Source of the DNA: Hyphomicrobiales bacterium
GTDB lineage: Bacteria > Pseudomonadota > Alphaproteobacteria > Rhizobiales > Rhizobiaceae
DNA length: 47,296 nt
Assembly: GCA_900465915.1 (NCBI GenBank)
Contig: UBKJ01000026.1
Span: forward strand, 1 to 47,296
Direction of reading: 5' to 3'
Of this stretch, positions 7,965 to 19,856 are shown piece by piece. The translations under genes and the position numbers were made by a program. Numbering within the stretch: position 1 is the first letter of the stretch; every line of letters begins with the position of its first letter. The notes under the pieces are model-generated. The model was given only the letters and a program-made list of their open reading frames with translations. It ran no database searches and was not told the DNA's origin.

Positions 7965-8764
7965 ACCGCAACCTCGCTTTGGGCGCGGCGCTGACCGGCC
8001 TTCTGGTCGCGCTGGCGCTGGTCTCCGCCCTCTGGACGCCCTTCGCGCCGGCGGCGATGAATTTCCGCGACAAGCTGCAGGGGCCGGGCCTGGTCCACTG
8101 GTTCGGCACCGACAATTTCGGCCGCGACGTCTTCTCCATGATCATGGTCGGCGCGCGCAACTCGATCGCCGTCTCCATGATCGCCGTTCTGGTGGGCGCG
8201 GGGGCGGGGGTTCCGCTCGGCGTGCTGGCGGCTGCGCGCGGCGGGGTGGTCGACGGCTTCGTCATGCGGCTCACCGATCTCGCCTTCGCCTTTCCGGCGT
8301 TGCTCACCGCCGTCATCATCACCGCCGTCTTCGGCCCCGGCGCGGTCAACGCCATGATCGCCATCGGCCTGTTCAACATCCCCGTCTTCGCCCGCGTCAG
8401 CCGCGCCGACGCGCTCGGCCTGTGGCGGCGCGACTACGTTCTGGCCGCCCGCTGCGCCGGCCGCAGCGATCTCGGCGTCGCGCTTGCGCATGTGCTGCCC
8501 AATATGAGCCACGTGCTGATCGTGCAGGTCACGGTGCAATTCGGCCTCGCCATCGTCGCGGAATCCGGCCTGTCCTATGTCGGGCTTGGAGCGCAGCCGC
8601 CCGCGCCGAGTTGGGGCCGCATGCTCAACGACGCCCAGACCTTCATCTATGACGCGCCGTGGCTCGCCATCTTCCCCGGCCTCGCCATCATGCTGGCCGT
8701 GTTGGGGCTCAATCTCCTGGGCGACGGCCTGCGCGACCGGCTCGATCCGCGGAGGCCGCGATGA
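7961..8764 (+). CDS. ABC importer permease, DppC/OppC type
   Basis: A 267-aa permease partner of the preceding gene. It shows the WFGTDNFGRDVFSMIMVGAR motif that marks DppC-type subunits, the EAA-like loop (YVLAARCAGRSDLGVALAHVL) and a C-terminal NLLGDGLRDRLDPR end. Both ends overlap their neighbours by ATGA (7961-7964 and 8761-8764), indicating tight translational coupling. The start is the ATG at 7961; the frame runs open far upstream, but that part lies inside the other importer genes and is an out-of-frame artefact. Confidence 0.88.
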   Translation: MNRNLALGAALTGLLVALALVSALWTPFAPAAMNFRDKLQGPGLVHWFGTDNFGRDVFSMIMVGARNSIAVSMIAVLVGAGAGVPLGVLAAARGGVVDGFVMRLTDLAFAFPALLTAVIITAVFGPGAVNAMIAIGLFNIPVFARVSRADALGLWRRDYVLAARCAGRSDLGVALAHVLPNMSHVLIVQVTVQFGLAIVAESGLSYVGLGAQPPAPSWGRMLNDAQTFIYDAPWLAIFPGLAIMLAVLGLNLLGDGLRDRLDPRRPR

Positions 8765-9722
8765 GCCTGCTGGAGCTTACGGATTTCTCCATTCAAGCGC
8801 CCGCCGGCGCGATCGTCTCCGGCCTCGACCTCAGCCTGCGGCGCGGCGAGCGGCTGGGGCTGGTGGGCGAATCCGGCAGCGGCAAGTCGATGACGGCGCT
8901 CGCCCTGATGGGCTTGCTGCCGGACGGTTTGCGCGCAACCGGAAGCCTGCGCTTCGACGGCGCGGAGCTGACGGCCGCGCCCGAGGCGCAATGGCGGCGG
9001 CTGCGCGGGCGGCGCATGGCGATGATCTTCCAGGAGCCGATGACGGCGCTCAACCCGATCAAATCCATCGGCGCGCAGGTGGCCGAGGGCCGGCGGCTGC
9101 ATTTCGGCGAAAGCCGCGCCGAGGCGGAGACGCGCGCGCGGGCGCTGCTCGACCGTGTTGGCCTGCCCGCGCCGCGCTTCGACGCCGGGCTTTATCCGCA
9201 CCAGCTTTCCGGCGGCCAGCGCCAGCGCGTCATGATCGCGATCGCCATCGCCTGCGGGCCGGAGCTGCTGGTGGCCGACGAGCCGACCACGGCGCTGGAC
9301 GTGACCGTGCAGGCGCAGATCCTCGACCTGCTCGACGAACTGGCCGTCGAGACGGGCATGGCGCTGCTGCTCATCAGCCACGATCTCGGCGTGGTGGCGG
9401 AAATGACCGACCGGGTGGCGGTGCTCTACGCCGGCCGCGTCGTCGAGACCGGCCGCACCGAAACCGTGTTCCGCTCCCGGGCGCATCCCTATACGCGGGC
9501 GCTGTTCGCGGCCTCCCCCTATGGCGCGCGAGCGGGGCGCAAGGCGCGGCTCAGCGCCATTCCCGGCCGCATGCCCGAGCCGGGCGCGCGGCCGCCCTTC
9601 TGCGCTTTCGCCGAACGCTGCGCCTTCGCCGAGGCCGATTGCCGGCGGGAAGTTCCGGCGCTGCGGCCCGTGGGCGAGGCGCACCGCGCCGCCTGCCTGC
9701 ATCCGCGCAAGGAGGACGCCGC

Positions 9723-9726
<4 letters not shown>
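8761..9726 (+). CDS. ABC importer ATPase, DppD/OppD type
   Basis: A 321-aa ATPase with Walker A (GESGSGKS), Q-loop region ([12 protein letters not shown]), signature LSGGQRQRV and Walker B ([13 protein letters not shown]) followed by a switch histidine (LLISHDLG). The C-terminus has the oligopeptide-ATPase extension with spaced cysteines ([14 protein letters not shown], then HRAAC), typical of DppD/OppD proteins. The start is the ATG at 8761 overlapping the permease stop. It energises the importer together with the next gene. Confidence 0.9.
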
Positions 9727-10538
<812 letters not shown>

Positions 10539-10585
10539 CACTACAGTTGCAAATTCGTCAGGCCGTGGCGAAAAGAGTGATTTTC

Positions 10586-10631
10586 GAGCACCGGAGCGGA
10601 GTGTACTTTTGGGTACATGAGCACCGGAGCG
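10586..10631 (+). repeat. direct repeat flanking a stem-loop at operon end
   Basis: Two identical 13-nt copies of GAGCACCGGAGCG (10586-10598 and 10619-10631) flank a 5-bp stem TGTAC/GTACA (10602-10606 and 10613-10617, loop TTTTGG). The block sits between TTTTC and GAAAA, in the gap between the convergent DppF-type ATPase and exonuclease genes. It looks like an interspersed intergenic element that may act as a terminator or mRNA 3'-end structure. No second copy was seen elsewhere in this window. Confidence 0.6.
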
Positions 10632-10673
10632 CAGAAAATTGCTCTTTGCAGCCCGGCGTCACGAAGAATGCAG

Positions 10674-11663
10674 TCAGCGCCGGCCGGGCGCGCGCTCTTT
10701 ATAGCGGTCGACGGCGGTCAGCCGCTGGACCAGCGGATCGGCGTCGCGCCAGCCGTAGATCTCGGTGCGCAGATAGTCGAGCTCGGCTTCGAGCTCCGCC
10801 TCGTCCACCTCGGTCCACCAGGATTTGGGCCGGCCGTCGCTGCCGTCCGACCAGCGATAGCGGCGCTCCTTGAGCTTTTCCTTCATCTCGAAGGGGCTGT
10901 TTTCGGCGTAGATGCGCAGCCGCGCGCGGCGGCTCGCCTGCAGCAGCTCGGCGAAGGGCGTGTTTTCCTCCGAAGGGCCGCGCAGCACCGCGAGCAGCGC
11001 CTGGCAATCGTCCTCGGCGCGGTGGCCGGTGTGGAAATAGCCCGACTGGCCGATGAGATAGCCGAGCTTGGTCCCCTCGAAGCCGCGCGCCGCCCAGTCG
11101 ATCTCCTTGACCGAGCAGGCCCAGGGCTTGTCGGCGAAGACCGGCGACAGCCGCTCGCAGAAGGGCCGGTCGAAGCCGGCGTTGTGGGCGATGACGATGT
11201 CGGCCTCGGCGATCAGCGCCTCCAGCTCGTCGAGCGGGATTTTTTGGCCGCGCGCCATGGCGTCGGTGATGCCGGTGATGCGGGTGATCTCGGCCGGGAT
11301 CGGCCTCGACGGCTCCTGCAACGCGCCGAAACTGGCGCAGACCGGCCCCAGCGCGCCGTCGTCGGCGTAGCGGAAGGCCACCGCGCCGAATTCGATGATC
11401 TCGTCCTGCGCCGGGTTGAGCCCGGTGGTCTCGGTGTCGATGACGACGCCCAGCCGCGGAAAGGCCAGGGCGCCCGCCGCGGGCGCCGGCGGGGCGGGGT
11501 CGAGCCGCTGCAGCACGCGGTAGCGCCCGCTTTCGACCAGCCGGCGCACCATCTCCGCCTCGTCCATGGGCGCGGATTTCTCCGCCCGGCCGCGCGCCGG
11601 GCGCGGGGCGCCGTTTTCGCCGTCCCCGGCGGGGGCCGTGAAAAGATCGAGCTGGTGTCGCAT
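10674..11663 (-). CDS. DnaQ-like 3'-5' exonuclease (DEDDh family)
   Basis: A 329-aa protein with all three exonuclease motifs in order: ExoI VIDTETTGLNP, ExoII IAHNAGFDRPF, and ExoIII HRAEDDCQALLAVL, where the H and D define the DEDDh subgroup of DNA polymerase III epsilon. It has an about 70-aa N-terminal extension and a C-terminal segment rich in Trp and acidic residues (YRWSDGSDGRPKSWW). Both differ from replicative epsilon and lack an obvious clamp/alpha-binding tail. It is probably a stand-alone repair or RNA/DNA-trimming exonuclease rather than the replisome proofreader (inference). It is transcribed alone, convergent with the ABC operon and divergent from the DUF2778 gene. Confidence 0.85.
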   Translation of the reverse strand: MRHQLDLFTAPAGDGENGAPRPARGRAEKSAPMDEAEMVRRLVESGRYRVLQRLDPAPPAPAAGALAFPRLGVVIDTETTGLNPAQDEIIEFGAVAFRYADDGALGPVCASFGALQEPSRPIPAEITRITGITDAMARGQKIPLDELEALIAEADIVIAHNAGFDRPFCERLSPVFADKPWACSVKEIDWAARGFEGTKLGYLIGQSGYFHTGHRAEDDCQALLAVLRGPSEENTPFAELLQASRRARLRIYAENSPFEMKEKLKERRYRWSDGSDGRPKSWWTEVDEAELEAELDYLRTEIYGWRDADPLVQRLTAVDRYKERAPGRR

Positions 11664-11812
11664 GCAACGTCTCCGCTGGGGGCCGGACTATCAGGCGATA
11701 GGTAGACAATCCGTCGCGCCGGGACAAGACCGCGCCGCCCGCCTGGGGAAAACGCGGCCCCGCGAACTTATTCGTCCGGCGCGCGGCTGCGTAAAGACTT
11801 TGGTTACCATAC

Positions 11813-11830
11813 TTCGCCATGCTTGGCGAA
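11813..11830. repeat. inverted repeat in exonuclease/DUF2778 intergenic region
   Basis: Perfect 7-bp arms TTCGCCA and TGGCGAA around a TGCT spacer. They lie in the 267-bp gap between the divergent exonuclease and DUF2778 genes, roughly 100 bp before the latter's start. A second small hairpin (GTTCG/CGAAC, 11861-11879) follows. Either could be a regulator site or leader structure; no regulator gene adjoins. Confidence 0.4.
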
Positions 11831-11930
11831 CTGATACGGCCATCGCTTCGTCGCAATTCGGTTCGCTTTTTCGCCGAACTCGGGGAGGAAACGAAGGCCG
11901 CCACAGTCGGTTCCAGTCGGGTTTAGTATT

Positions 11931-13196
11931 ATGGCGTGCGTGACAGAAGTTTATGACTATGCGGCCCCGCGCGGCCGCATCGCTTTTCCAGCGGGTTTCA
12001 TCGGTTTCCTGCGCAGCGGCGTGGTCGCCGCGACGACGCTGGCCGTCGGCGGCTTGGCGGTGGCCGGAACCCTCGGCGCGCTGGGAACGGTGATGTCGGC
12101 GCTGACGCCGGCCGCGCCCGTCGCGCACAGGATCCCCCTGGCCGCGCCGCAGGCGCTGGCGCTAGTCGATCAGGCCCGGCAGCCCGGCCGCCTCGTGAAG
12201 CAGAGCTTCATCAGCGCCTACACCGCCGACGCCGCCTATTCCAACCTCGACTGGCGGCGCAACAAGCCCGCCGTGGTGGTGGCCGATATCGGCCCCGATT
12301 CGGTCATCGACGCGTCGGTGGTGATGGCCGCGCTGGTCGAGCCGCGCGCCGAGCGCGTCGCGCCGCCGGCCCAGCCCGCGCCCGCTTTGGTCGCCTCCGC
12401 CGCCGCCGTCAACCTGCCCAAGAAGCCCGAGGCCGTGCTGGCGGCTTACGCCGAGGCGCCGTCCGCGCCGCCGGCGACGCTCGCCTTCGCCAAGATCACG
12501 CCGCTGTCGCACGCCGAGGAAGAAGACGCCGGCCCGGCGCTGCCGGACGGCGCCGCCGCCCCCGTGCCGCAGGCCGCGCCCGGCCAGAAGGCCGTGGCCG
12601 AAGACGTCGCCATTCCCGACATTCTCCAGCCCGAGGACGTGCCGCTGCCGGGCAGCAAGCCCGCGCCGCGCTTCGCGCAGCCGGCGCGCGAGAAGGCCGC
12701 GACGCAGCTCGCCTATGCGCCGGCGAGCGGGACCACCGACACGCCGTCGCCGGGCCTGTTCAGCCCGCTGCTCAACCAGGCCTCGCGCAGCCGCATCGCC
12801 ATCTACGACATCTCCGCCGCCACCGTCTATCTGCCCAATGGCGAGCGGCTGGAGGCCCATTCCGGCATCGGCCATATGCGCGACAATCCGCGCTACGTGA
12901 ACCAGAAGAACCGCGGCCCCACGCCACCCCATTCCTACGACCTGCGCCTGCGCGAGGCGCGCTTCCACGGCGTCGAGGCCATCCGGCTGACGCCGTCCTC
13001 GGGCGGCAATCTCTACGGCCGCGACGGGCTTCTGGCCCACACCTTCATGCTGGGCCGCAGCGGCGATTCCAACGGCTGCGTGGTGTTCCGCGACTACGCC
13101 CGCTTCCTGCGCGCCTTCAAGCGCGGCGAGGTGACCCGGCTCGTCGTCGTGCCGCATATGCAGTCCCGCCCGTCGCGCCTCGCCTCGCTGTTCTGA
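11931..13196 (+). CDS. DUF2778 (Tlde1-like, L,D-transpeptidase-fold) envelope protein
   Basis: A 421-aa protein in three parts. There is a short cytoplasmic N-terminus, then a membrane anchor around residues 26-55 (SGVVAATTLAVGGLAVAGTL), then a long Ala/Pro-rich low-complexity linker to about 270. A compact C-terminal domain follows. It contains NLYGRDGLLAHTFMLG followed by SNGCVVF, so His370 and Cys383 form the HxxxSxGC-like catalytic pattern of DUF2778/L,D-transpeptidase-like proteins. The fold acts on peptidoglycan stem peptides. DUF2778 proteins include type VI effectors (Tlde1), but no T6SS or immunity gene is nearby, and anchored DUF2778 proteins are common in Hyphomicrobiales. A housekeeping cell-wall role is therefore more likely. 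Start ATG at 11931. Confidence 0.75.
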   Translation: MACVTEVYDYAAPRGRIAFPAGFIGFLRSGVVAATTLAVGGLAVAGTLGALGTVMSALTPAAPVAHRIPLAAPQALALVDQARQPGRLVKQSFISAYTADAAYSNLDWRRNKPAVVVADIGPDSVIDASVVMAALVEPRAERVAPPAQPAPALVASAAAVNLPKKPEAVLAAYAEAPSAPPATLAFAKITPLSHAEEEDAGPALPDGAAAPVPQAAPGQKAVAEDVAIPDILQPEDVPLPGSKPAPRFAQPAREKAATQLAYAPASGTTDTPSPGLFSPLLNQASRSRIAIYDISAATVYLPNGERLEAHSGIGHMRDNPRYVNQKNRGPTPPHSYDLRLREARFHGVEAIRLTPSSGGNLYGRDGLLAHTFMLGRSGDSNGCVVFRDYARFLRAFKRGEVTRLVVVPHMQSRPSRLASLF

Positions 13197-13205
13197 CGCG
13201 CGGCC

Positions 13206-14857
<1,652 letters not shown>

Positions 14858-14871
14858 TCGAACGACAGCAT

Positions 14872-14895
14872 GCCGCCGGACCATCCTCCGGCGGC
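14872..14895. terminator. hairpin between convergent GST and deformylase-like genes
   Basis: A perfect 9-bp stem (GCCGCCGGA / TCCGGCGGC) with a 6-nt loop sits in the 42-bp gap between two convergent stops. No U-run follows on either strand. It may end both transcripts together with Rho or act as a 3' stabiliser. Confidence 0.55.
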
Positions 14896-14899
14896 GTCC

Positions 14900-15394
14900 T
14901 CACCGCGCCAGCTTTTCGTAGCGCTTGACCAGCCTGTCGCGCCTGAGCCGCGACAGACGCTGGATCCAGAACACGCCGTCCAGTTGATCGACCTCATGCT
15001 GGTGGCAGACGGCGCGAAACCCCTCGGCTTCCTCGACATGCTCGGCCCCGTCGAGGTCCCGATAGCGCAGGCGGACGCGCGCGGGCCGCTCCACCTCGTC
15101 GACGACGCCGGGCATGGAGACGCTGCCCTCCTGATGGCGGATCGTCTCTTCCGACGCCCACAGGATTTCGGGATTGACGAAGGTTTCGGGCTCGCCGGCG
15201 TCCGGCAGCTCCAGCACGACCACCCGAAGCGGGACGCCGATATGCGGCGCGGTTATCCCCACGCCCGGCGCGGCGCGCATGGTGTCGAGCAGATCGGCGG
15301 CCAGCGCACACAGCCCGGCGTCGAAACTGGCGACCGGCGCCGCGACGAGGCGCAGGCGCGGATCGGGATATTTCACAAGGGGACGAATGGTCAT
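14900..15394 (-). CDS. peptide deformylase homologue with degenerate metal site
   Basis: A 164-aa protein with the length and order of peptide deformylase, but all three active-site motifs are altered (numbered from the ATG at 15394). Motif I reads GVGITAPHIG, where His51 replaces the usual Gln. Motif II reads EGSVS, where Ser91 replaces the metal-ligand Cys of EGCLS. Motif III reads QHEVDQ, keeping His133 and catalytic Glu134, but Gln137 replaces the second ligand His of HExxH. I checked each codon on the reverse strand. Two of three metal ligands are therefore missing, so normal deformylation of N-formylmethionine is doubtful. The rest of the fold is well conserved (C-terminal LDGVFWIQRLSRL), which argues for retained function rather than decay. 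A GTG at 15403 is an alternative start. Confidence 0.82.
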   Translation of the reverse strand: MTIRPLVKYPDPRLRLVAAPVASFDAGLCALAADLLDTMRAAPGVGITAPHIGVPLRVVVLELPDAGEPETFVNPEILWASEETIRHQEGSVSMPGVVDEVERPARVRLRYRDLDGAEHVEEAEGFRAVCHQHEVDQLDGVFWIQRLSRLRRDRLVKRYEKLAR

Positions 15395-15500
15395 CGGGTC
15401 CACGGGCTCGATTCGGCGACGATCCCTGTGTACCGGCGCCGCCGCGAACGTCCAAGCGGAAAGGACCCGGCGGCGGCTCTCCCACCGCCGAGTCTTTTGA

Positions 15501-16232
15501 TCAGAGGCGATCGAAATTGGTCGGCAACACCAGCATGTCGCGGATGGTGACGGTGCGCTTGCGGGTCAGCATGTAGACCACGGCGTCGGCCACTTCCTCG
15601 GCGTCGATCAGGCTGCCGGATTCCTTAGCCTTGCGCAGGTTCTCCTCCGGCCAGTCGGCCAGAAGCGCCGAGATCACCGGGCCGGGTGACACCTGCGCCA
15701 CGCGCACGCCGTGCGGGATCATCTGCCGGCGCATGGTCTGCACGAAGCAGGTGATGGCCCATTTCGACGCCGAATAGACCGGCTCCCACGGCACGGGAAA
15801 ATGGCCGGCGATGGAGCAGGTGACGATGATGTCGCCGGTCTTGCGCTCGCTCATATGCGGGACGACGGCCTGCACGTTCTTCATCACCGCGTTGATGTTG
15901 AGGTTGAGCATGCGGTCGATGGCTTCCGGATTGGTCTCCGTCAGGTCGCCGCCGATATAGCTGCCGGCGTTGCAGTAGAGGATGTCGATATGGTCGACCT
16001 TCTGCAGGATTTCCGGGATCATCGCCGAGCAGCTTTCGGGATCGAGCAGGTTGGTGACCTGTGCGACGGCGCGCTCGCCCAGCCGGTCGGTCAGCGACTT
16101 CAGCGCCGCCTCGTTCCAGTCGACCATCACCACGGTCGCGCCCTGCGCCAGCAGGGCTTCCGTCGTGGCGAGGCCGATGCCGGACGCCGCGCCGGTGATG
16201 ACGGCGATCTTGCCTTGAAGCGATTGAGACAT
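15501..16232 (-). CDS. SDR family dehydrogenase (ribitol 2-dehydrogenase-like)
   Basis: A 243-aa classical short-chain dehydrogenase. It shows the NAD(P)-binding TGAASGIG near residues 12-19, CNAG near 85, a catalytic Ser (CSIAGHF), and YSASK with catalytic Tyr and Lys. The aspartate in VVMVDW after beta-2 favours NAD. The overall look, including the VLPTNFDRL end, recalls ribitol/polyol dehydrogenases. The start is the ATG at 16232, behind AGGAAGGAG; the longer reading adds unrelated residues. It is the last gene of the leftward sugar operon, 29 bp after the permease. Oxidation of an imported polyol to a ketose for the operon's kinase is the likely job (inference). Confidence 0.82.
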   Translation of the reverse strand: MSQSLQGKIAVITGAASGIGLATTEALLAQGATVVMVDWNEAALKSLTDRLGERAVAQVTNLLDPESCSAMIPEILQKVDHIDILYCNAGSYIGGDLTETNPEAIDRMLNLNINAVMKNVQAVVPHMSERKTGDIIVTCSIAGHFPVPWEPVYSASKWAITCFVQTMRRQMIPHGVRVAQVSPGPVISALLADWPEENLRKAKESGSLIDAEEVADAVVYMLTRKRTVTIRDMLVLPTNFDRL

Positions 16233-16261
16233 GTTCGTTCTCCTTCCTATGTATGTTCGGC

Positions 16262-17225
16262 TCAGCGCCATTCGCGGCCGATATAGATGGCGAGCAGGAT
16301 GATGAAGCCCTTGATGACGTCCTGGAGATAGGGGTTGATCCCCATCAGGTTGAGGCCGTTGTTGAGGATGCCCAGAAGCACCGCGCCGATCAGCGTGCCG
16401 AGGATGAGGCCGCGCCCGCCGGTGATGGCCGTGCCGCCCAAAACCACCGCGGCGATGGCGTCCAGTTCGAAGCCGACGCCGGCGTTGGGCTGGCCGCTCA
16501 TCAGGCGTCCGGTCAGGATCACGGCGGCCAGCGCCGCGGTCAGGCCGGAAATGGCGTAGACGGCCAGCTTGACGCGGCGGGTCTTGACGCCCGAAAGCCG
16601 CGCCGCCGTCTCGTTGCCGCCGAGCGCGTAGACATGGCGGCCGAAGGGCGTGCGCTGCAGCAGCACCCAGGCGGCGGCGTAGATCAGCACCATGATGACG
16701 ACCGGGACCGGAACCGGGCCCATATAGCCGACGCCGAACCAGGACAGCCAGCTCGGCAGGCCGCTGATCGGATAGCCGCCGGAATAGATCAGCCCCAGCC
16801 CGCGCGCCATGCCCATGGTGGCGAGGGTGACGATGATGGCCGGCATGCGGCCCCAGGCGACCAGCAGGCCGTTGGCCAGTCCCATGCCGAGGCCGATGAA
16901 CAGGCCGACGATCAGGCCGACGCCGCCGGGCAGGCCCATATGGACCATCAGGCCGGCGCTGAGCGTGCCGACCAGCGCCATGACCGCGCCTACCGACAGG
17001 TCGATGCCGCCGCTGAGGATGACGAAGGTCATGCCGACGGCGAGCACGCCGACTACCGAGACCTGCCGCAGCACGTTGAAGAAATTGCTGATGCTGAAGA
17101 AATTGTCGCTGGCGAGCCCCATCAGGCCCGACACCACGATCAGCCCGATCAGCGGCAGGGCCAGCGGCGAGTGCAACAGCCGCTTCAGGCCTCCCAGCCT
17201 GTCGGCCGCGCCGTCATGCGTTGCG

Positions 17226-17236
<11 letters not shown>
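16262..17236 (-). CDS. CUT2 sugar ABC permease (RbsC-like)
   Basis: A 324-aa inner-membrane permease of the ribose/monosaccharide class with about 8-10 hydrophobic segments. Family motifs include [20 protein letters not shown] and the coupling region [18 protein letters not shown], then [14 protein letters not shown]. The ATG at 17236 lies 6 nt after GGGAGGG, which decides it over a TTG six bases upstream. The start overlaps the ATPase stop by 11 bp. It forms the membrane channel for the CUT2 importer. Confidence 0.9.
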
Positions 17237-18728
<1,492 letters not shown>

Positions 18729-18793
18729 GTCTCTCCTCCTCGCGATTCATGCCGCCCGCCCCCGCATGACGCGGGGACGGGCAAGGAGGAGCG

Positions 18794-19699
18794 TCACCAG
18801 CTGAAGCCGTCGGCGTTCTTCGAGTCGACGACCAGGACGTCGATCGGCACTTCCTTCGGCACATGCGCGCCCCACTTCTGGGCCAGCGCCATGGCGAGGC
18901 CGATGCGCACCTGGTCGCGCGGGTACTGGGCGGTGGATTCGATGAAGGCGCCGCCGGCCTTGATCGCGGCGATGGCTTCCGGCGCGCCGTCGACCGAGGT
19001 CAGCTTGATGTCCTTGCCCGAGCCCTGGATGGCCGCGAGCGCGCCCATCGCGCCGCCGTCGTTGACGGAGAAGAGGCCGGCGAGGTTGGGATGCGACTGG
19101 ATCATGTTCTCGACCACGCCGAGCGCCACCGAACGGTCCTGGCGGCCGTTCTGGGTGTCTACCAGCTTGATGTCGGGGAACTCGCCCAGCGCCGCCTTGC
19201 AGCCTTCGACGCGCTGCAGGATCGGCACCACCGGGATGCCGTCGAGGATGGCCACTTCGCCCTTGCCGCCGAGCTTCTCGCCCAGATATTTGCACGACAT
19301 GTAGCCGGCGTCGCGGTTCTTGGAGCCGACGAAGGTGTCGACCGGGCCGTTGGCGTTGGCGTCGACCGCCACCACGATGACGTTCTGCGCCTTGGCGGCG
19401 GTGACGGCGGATTCGATGCCGGCGCTGTCGGTCGGGTTGACCAGCAGGATGTCGATCTTCTGCTGGAGCATGTCCTCGACGTCCGAGATCTGCTTGGCGA
19501 CGTCGTGGCCGGCGTCGGTGACGATGACGTCGGCGCCGATATTGGCCGCCGCCTCCTTGAGGGCCTCCTGCATCGACACGAAATAGGGATTGTTCAATTC
19601 CTGAAAAGTCATGCCGATCTTGAGCTTGTCCTGCGCCAGCGCCGGAGCGGCGGCGGAGACGGCCAGAGCGAGGGAAGCGGTGAGTAGGATCGATTTCAT
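18794..19699 (-). CDS. CUT2 sugar-binding protein (RbsB-like)
   Basis: A 301-aa periplasmic protein with a clear signal peptide (MKSILLTASLALAVSAAAPA, cleaved after ALAQ near 23). The mature part begins IGMTFQELNNPYFVSMQEAL, matching peripheral-binding-protein family 4 for ribose, allose, xylose and polyols. The ATG at 19699 follows GGGAGGA; the frame extends upstream without biological sense. The ligand cannot be named. The operon's SDR and kinases suggest a pentitol, tetritol or deoxy-sugar alcohol (inference). Confidence 0.9.
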   Translation of the reverse strand: MKSILLTASLALAVSAAAPALAQDKLKIGMTFQELNNPYFVSMQEALKEAAANIGADVIVTDAGHDVAKQISDVEDMLQQKIDILLVNPTDSAGIESAVTAAKAQNVIVVAVDANANGPVDTFVGSKNRDAGYMSCKYLGEKLGGKGEVAILDGIPVVPILQRVEGCKAALGEFPDIKLVDTQNGRQDRSVALGVVENMIQSHPNLAGLFSVNDGGAMGALAAIQGSGKDIKLTSVDGAPEAIAAIKAGGAFIESTAQYPRDQVRIGLAMALAQKWGAHVPKEVPIDVLVVDSKNADGFSW

Positions 19700-19745
19700 C
19701 TGCGGTGTCCTCCCGGAACAGATTTTGACGTTGGGGCAGGCCGTG

Positions 19746-19773
19746 CCTGCATGGTTCGGCCTGTATGGTTCGG
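19746..19773. repeat. 14-bp tandem repeat upstream of the binding protein
   Basis: Two adjacent 14-nt units, CCTGCATGGTTCGG and CCTGTATGGTTCGG, differ at one base and sit 47-74 bp upstream of the CUT2 binding-protein start, downstream of the HAD gene. The spacing of about 1.3 helical turns is not typical of a dimer operator; it may be a binding site or a chance duplication. Confidence 0.4.
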
Positions 19774-19799
19774 TCGGCTCCCCGCCTTCCGAAGGGTGA

Positions 19800-19847
19800 T
19801 CGCCGGCGCGCCGGCGAATTTCATGCGGCGCGGGCTCCGTCCCGCGC
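19800..19847 (-). terminator. palindrome and hairpin after the HAD gene
   Basis: Just downstream of the leftward HAD gene there is a 7-bp stem (GCGCGGG / CCCGCGC, loop CTCCGT, 19828-19847), followed by an 18-bp perfect palindrome centred on GGCGCGCC (19800-19817). There is no U-run. This may reduce read-through from the enzyme genes into the transporter genes, or protect the upstream mRNA. Confidence 0.4.
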
Positions 19848-19856
19848 GCTTTGCGT

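Noticed and set aside
10586..10631. The direct-repeat element as a CRISPR array
   Set aside because: Only two 13-nt copies with a palindromic 20-nt interval and no cas genes.
11931..13196. DUF2778 protein as a type VI secretion toxin
   Set aside because: There are no immunity, VgrG, PAAR or Hcp genes nearby, and the protein has its own membrane anchor.
19800..19817. The 18-bp GC palindrome as a recombination or attachment site
   Set aside because: No integrase or mobile-element genes are near. It is all G/C-rich symmetry at an operon end, better explained as 3' structure.
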